Assembly: GCF_002933465.1 (NCBI RefSeq)
Contig: NZ_PSZE01000008.1
Location: forward strand, 124,001 to 188,000
From: Nocardia nova
GTDB taxonomy: Bacteria; Actinomycetota; Actinomycetes; Mycobacteriales; Mycobacteriaceae
DNA length: 64,000 nucleotides
Direction: 5' to 3'
How positions within the stretch are numbered: position 1 is the stretch's first letter; each line of letters opens with the position of its first letter. Of the stretch, positions 61,425-64,000 are shown piece after piece. A program made the translations under genes and the position numbers. Under the pieces are notes generated by a model. That model searched no databases, was not told the DNA's origin, and saw only the letters and a program-made list of their open reading frames with translations.

Positions 61425-62648
61425 TCAGGCGGCGGAGGTGATGTGTTCGGCCGATCCGCCGATCACAGCCGCATCGGGACCGGCGAGGGTACGGATGAAG
61501 GCCAGCTGCGCGGCCCGGCCTTCGGCTACGACGCGCTCGAACTGTCCCGGGATCAGCCGGGCCCGTGCCGACCGCGCGAGGTTGACGGGTATGCGCAGCA
61601 CGGGATACCAGGGAAGGGTGCGACCGGGCAGGCCGAGTCGTTTCATGGCCGACGGGCCCAGATACATCATCGCGATCGACAGGTGCTGGGACCGGGCGAT
61701 CCGCCGCCGCAGTCCCGGCAGTCGGTCGTAGTGCCAGCCGAGCGGTTCGTCACGCATCGGGATCGCGAGTTGGCGGGAGGTGTCGTCCGGGTTCGTGATG
61801 GCGGTCATCGTGTGGTAGAGAATGCGGACGCTGTCGCGAAAGTCGTTGGGCAGGAAGCGTTCCTCGACACCCATCACCCAGCCGACGTAGCGGGCCAGGT
61901 GGGCCATGGCCTCCGCGTCGCGGGGCGTGATGACGACTCCCATGCCGATGGCGCCGATCATCGGGGCGATCAGCGCGCCGACCAGTGTGGCGGCCATATC
62001 GGTCTGATTGATCGGCAGCCCCCACTCCTCGGCCCGCCAGTCGGGCATCGCGGCCACGTGACGGCGCACCAGCGAGTGGATCAGCCGGACGCGCACCGTC
62101 GAGCGAAAACCCATGCCGCCCGGCGCCATTCCGCCGGCCGCGGTGACATCCATCGCCCATTGCGTGGTCTCGGCGAATCGTTTGGCCGGGCCCTTCTCCA
62201 GGGCGCCGGTGCGCAGCAGGGTCTTGTTGAAACCGGAGGCCAGGTATCCGCCGAGGAACGACATGTCGCGGGCGACGTAGATCCCGTCGCGGCCGCCCAG
62301 GCAGGAGACGCGTTCGGCGTGGCGGATCGTTCGCCGATTCACCCACTCGGGTACCGCCTCGACGTATTCGAAGAATTCGCGCAGCGGCGCGGGGGCGTCC
62401 GGTACCGCGGCGATGCCCTCCCGCAGGGCGCGCTCGAACAGTGGCCGGGTTGTGGCCATACCCTCGCGATACATCCAGTCCACGAGCTCGTCCATCGGCC
62501 GGTCGCCGACGGTCAGCGCCTCGCCCAGCTCGCGAAATTCGGCCGGGCTCGGTGTGCCGAGCCCGAGCATCCGGGCGAGCGTGCCGAGAGCGGGCCCGGG
62601 GACGGGCCGGGGCGAGCTCGGGTGCCGCAGCGGAACGGTCGGCGTCAC
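61425..62648 (-). CDS. MpaB-type oxygenase (DUF2236, latex-clearing-protein-like)
   Basis: The 407-residue product contains FKLLRTGAL-type and GGMGFRSTVRVRLIHSLVRR segments with conserved Arg/His. Further conserved parts are WGLPINQTDMAATLVGALIA and YVGWVMGVEERFLPNDFR. These match DUF2236 heme oxygenases related to latex clearing protein and fungal MpaB. The family cleaves C=C bonds in isoprenoids or related chains. The GTG at 62648 has GAGGAGG 5 nt upstream; the longer frame to 62831 lacks support. Two tandem operators lie directly upstream. Confidence 0.85.
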   Translation of the reverse strand: MTPTVPLRHPSSPRPVPGPALGTLARMLGLGTPSPAEFRELGEALTVGDRPMDELVDWMYREGMATTRPLFERALREGIAAVPDAPAPLREFFEYVEAVPEWVNRRTIRHAERVSCLGGRDGIYVARDMSFLGGYLASGFNKTLLRTGALEKGPAKRFAETTQWAMDVTAAGGMAPGGMGFRSTVRVRLIHSLVRRHVAAMPDWRAEEWGLPINQTDMAATLVGALIAPMIGAIGMGVVITPRDAEAMAHLARYVGWVMGVEERFLPNDFRDSVRILYHTMTAITNPDDTSRQLAIPMRDEPLGWHYDRLPGLRRRIARSQHLSIAMMYLGPSAMKRLGLPGRTLPWYPVLRIPVNLARSARARLIPGQFERVVAEGRAAQLAFIRTLAGPDAAVIGGSAEHITSAA

Positions 62649-62669
62649 GATGTCCTCCTCGACGAAGAT

Positions 62670-62719
62670 CTGGCAAGATCCTCTACCAGAAATCGACTTT
62701 TGGCAAGAACTCCTACCAA
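62670..62719. promoter_or_regulatory. Two tandem inverted-repeat operators upstream of the MpaB-type gene
   Basis: Site 1 (62670-62689, CTGGCAAG...CTACCAG) and site 2 (62700-62719, TTGGCAAG...CTACCAA) are 20-bp imperfect palindromes, 30 bp apart centre to centre. They share the core TGGCAAGA-N2-CTACCA with nearly the same order. Two equally spaced sites suggest cooperative binding by a TetR- or MarR-like dimer; no such gene is adjacent. Confidence 0.65.
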
Positions 62720-62816
62720 AAGCGAGGACTTCAGTTTCGCCGCGAGTCGCACTCGTGGCGTCGATGGCCGAAGCCCTGACCGCCGGGTAGCCGTGGCGGG
62801 TGATCGGTGACACCAC

Positions 62817-62832
62817 GGTGATGTAGATCACT
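62817..62832. promoter_or_regulatory. CRP-like site upstream of the NAD(P)-binding oxidoreductase gene
   Basis: GGTGA-TGTAGA-TCACT, with the perfect inner repeat GTGAT-GTAG-ATCAC, lies between the divergent MpaB-type gene and the oxidoreductase gene. It shares the design of the site at 49370-49385 (GTGAT-ACAC-ATCAC). Confidence 0.45.
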
Positions 62833-62962
62833 GTGGCGGGTTGTCATGCGACGGGCTCGGCGAGCGTCTGGTGTGCGTCCACGCAACGAAGGGGGCTCGG
62901 CGAAGGCGGCGGATATCGTCTCGCCCACCGCTGGTCCGCCTCCTCTGTCCGAAGGAAAAGCC

Positions 62963-63661
62963 ATGCGTATCACCATCTTCGGGGCCAACGGTCCCACCGG
63001 TCGCCAGGTCGCCGCGCAGTCTCTGGCGGCCGGACATCAGGTCGCGGCGGTGACACGGCAGCCGGGCGAATTCCCGCTGCGCCATGATCGGCTCGAGGTG
63101 ATCGGCGCCGATGTCTTCGACCCGGCCGCGGTCGACGCCGCCGTGAAGGGGTGCGACGCGGTGCTGTCCGCGCTCGGGGTGCCGCCGGGCAAGGAACCGA
63201 TCACCACCTATTCGGAGGGCGTGTCGAACATCGTGACGGCGATGCGGCGGCACGGGGTGAGCCGGATCGTGGTGGTGAGTTCGGCCGGCGTCGATCCGCG
63301 CCCCTATAGCGAGGGCGGCTTCCTCTTCAATCGGCTGCTGGTGCCGTATGTGACGCGGGTGGCGGGCAAGACGCTCTACGACGATATGCGGCGGATGGAA
63401 GCACTGCTGCGCGACAGTGATCGGGAGTGGACCGTGGTGCGCCCGAGTGGACTCTACGACCGCCCCGATGTCACCGATTACACGATGGTCGAGGGGTACG
63501 CCGACGGGATCTTCACCGCCCGGAGCGATCTGGCCGCGAGCATGCTCGCCGCCGTGACCGAGCGCCGTTTCGTCCGCGCCGCGGCCGGTGTGATCACCAC
63601 CGATTCCGGTAATCCCACCCTGCTGCGATGGATCCGGCAGCAGGTCAGCGGCGGCCACTGA
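62963..63661 (+). CDS. NAD(P)-binding oxidoreductase (atypical SDR, NmrA/BLVR-like)
   Basis: The 232-residue product has the Rossmann start MRITIFGANGPTGRQVAAQS, then ADVFDPAAVDAAVKGCDAVL and GVSRIVVVSSAGVDPRPYS. It ends with a long loop and DSGNPTLLRWIRQ. It resembles atypical SDR proteins such as biliverdin reductase B-like or NmrA-like regulators; the full Tyr-x-x-x-Lys catalytic pair is not evident. The ATG at 62963 has AAGGAAA 5 nt upstream. Substrate unknown. It is divergent from the MpaB-type oxygenase. Confidence 0.88.
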   Translation: MRITIFGANGPTGRQVAAQSLAAGHQVAAVTRQPGEFPLRHDRLEVIGADVFDPAAVDAAVKGCDAVLSALGVPPGKEPITTYSEGVSNIVTAMRRHGVSRIVVVSSAGVDPRPYSEGGFLFNRLLVPYVTRVAGKTLYDDMRRMEALLRDSDREWTVVRPSGLYDRPDVTDYTMVEGYADGIFTARSDLAASMLAAVTERRFVRAAAGVITTDSGNPTLLRWIRQQVSGGH

Positions 63662-63769
63662 ATCACACCTGCCGGTGACGGTCGACGCGGGCAGCCTGCT
63701 CGAGTAGCCCTGAATTCGGTCAGGCCCCGCCGAACGGGTCGAAACCCGCTGTCGCGCACGGAGGTTCGC

Positions 63770-64000
63770 ATGAGCGACGCTCGTCGGTACGTGGTGATCG
63801 GTGGTGGTCTGGCCGGGCTGGCGTCGGCCGTCTGGCTGGCCGAGGCCGGGAAGCGGGTGACGGTGCTGGAGCGCCGGGCCCGGCTCGGTGGTCGCACCAG
63901 GCGATGACGGTCGCCGAGGTCGGCGATACGCCCGACAACGGTCAGCACGGGATCGCCAGCGGCTACCACCACCTCTTCCGGTATCTGGCGAGCGTCGGCA
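63770..64000 (+). pseudogene. FAD-dependent oxidoreductase (phytoene desaturase/HpnE-like), frameshifted, 3' end outside window
   Basis: From ATG 63770, with GGAGG 6 nt upstream, the frame reads YVVIGGGLAGLASAVWLAEA and LERRARLGGRTR, then stops at TGA 63905. One base before this, another frame continues MTVAEVGDTPDNGQHGIASG, then YHHLFRYLASVG to the window edge. In the family these parts are consecutive (DNGQH motif after the GGR motif), so a single base is missing near 63898. This is either a real frameshift mutation or a sequencing error. The protein would be an amine-oxidase-type flavoprotein desaturase. Confidence 0.7.

Noticed and set aside
54317..63661. Secondary-metabolite gene cluster suggested by DrrAB and SARP
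   Set aside because: No polyketide synthase, peptide synthetase or precursor gene is present in the window; the exporter-regulator pair stands alone.
1..64000. tRNA, rRNA, CRISPR array, complete insertion sequence, replication origin
   Set aside because: No cloverleaf, no ordered short repeats with spacers, no transposase frame with terminal repeats, and no dnaA-box cluster were seen.

Overview
The window is high-GC actinobacterial DNA, most likely from Nocardia or a close mycolic-acid relative. I base this on dense reading with ATGA/GTGA overlaps, many GTG/TTG starts, probable leaderless starts, and a gene order recalled from Mycobacterium tuberculosis Rv1084-Rv1112 (thioredoxin-domain protein, TrhA, Z-prenyl synthase, coaA, glyA, phoH2/desA2, fumC, glpX, DUF4245, xseBA, lipid-droplet protein, ispH, DUF6542, ychF). 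Species assignment is inference. I saw no rRNA, tRNA, CRISPR array or transposase gene.

Layout. 1-1.5 kb: 3' end of a gas-vesicle operon (gvpJ-L-S-K). 1.7-5.6 kb: an accessory cassette of a CYTH protein, a radical SAM enzyme and three small proteins, including a 55-residue membrane protein, divergent from an XRE regulator. 5.6-30.5 kb: the conserved housekeeping block, with a TetR/flavin-monooxygenase pair inside it. 30.5-43.2 kb: a DNA-repair and transport block (rmuC, sbcDC, a carboxylesterase, ogt, ada-alkA, ybdD-cstA) lying between the Rv1111c-like gene and ychF. 43.3-54.2 kb: a decay zone with remnants of an ABC permease, a GlcG/HbpS protein, a DHFR-like reductase, a SnoaL-like protein, an epoxide hydrolase, a WYL regulator and a VOC protein. 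These are interleaved with intact GlcG, ychF, an AbiE-type toxin-antitoxin pair, a flavin oxidoreductase with an ECF41/SigJ-like sigma factor, and a methyltransferase. 54.3-64 kb: an alcohol dehydrogenase, a DrrAB exporter, a very large SARP/AfsR-like regulator, a DUF4097 protein, an MpaB-type oxygenase, an NAD(P)-binding oxidoreductase and the start of a frameshifted FAD oxidoreductase.

How the genes connect. The clearest unexplained circuit is around the SARP regulator. Upstream of drrA and upstream of the DUF4097 gene there are four TCAG direct repeats with the same 12-11-11 spacing, the same 27-nt distance to a start codon, and an identical 11-nt stretch after it. This suggests one regulator acting on two duplicated promoters. 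The second lead is the radical SAM/CYTH/XRE cassette, whose substrate cannot be read from the sequence.

All functions are assigned by reading motifs and recalled family features. No searches were run.
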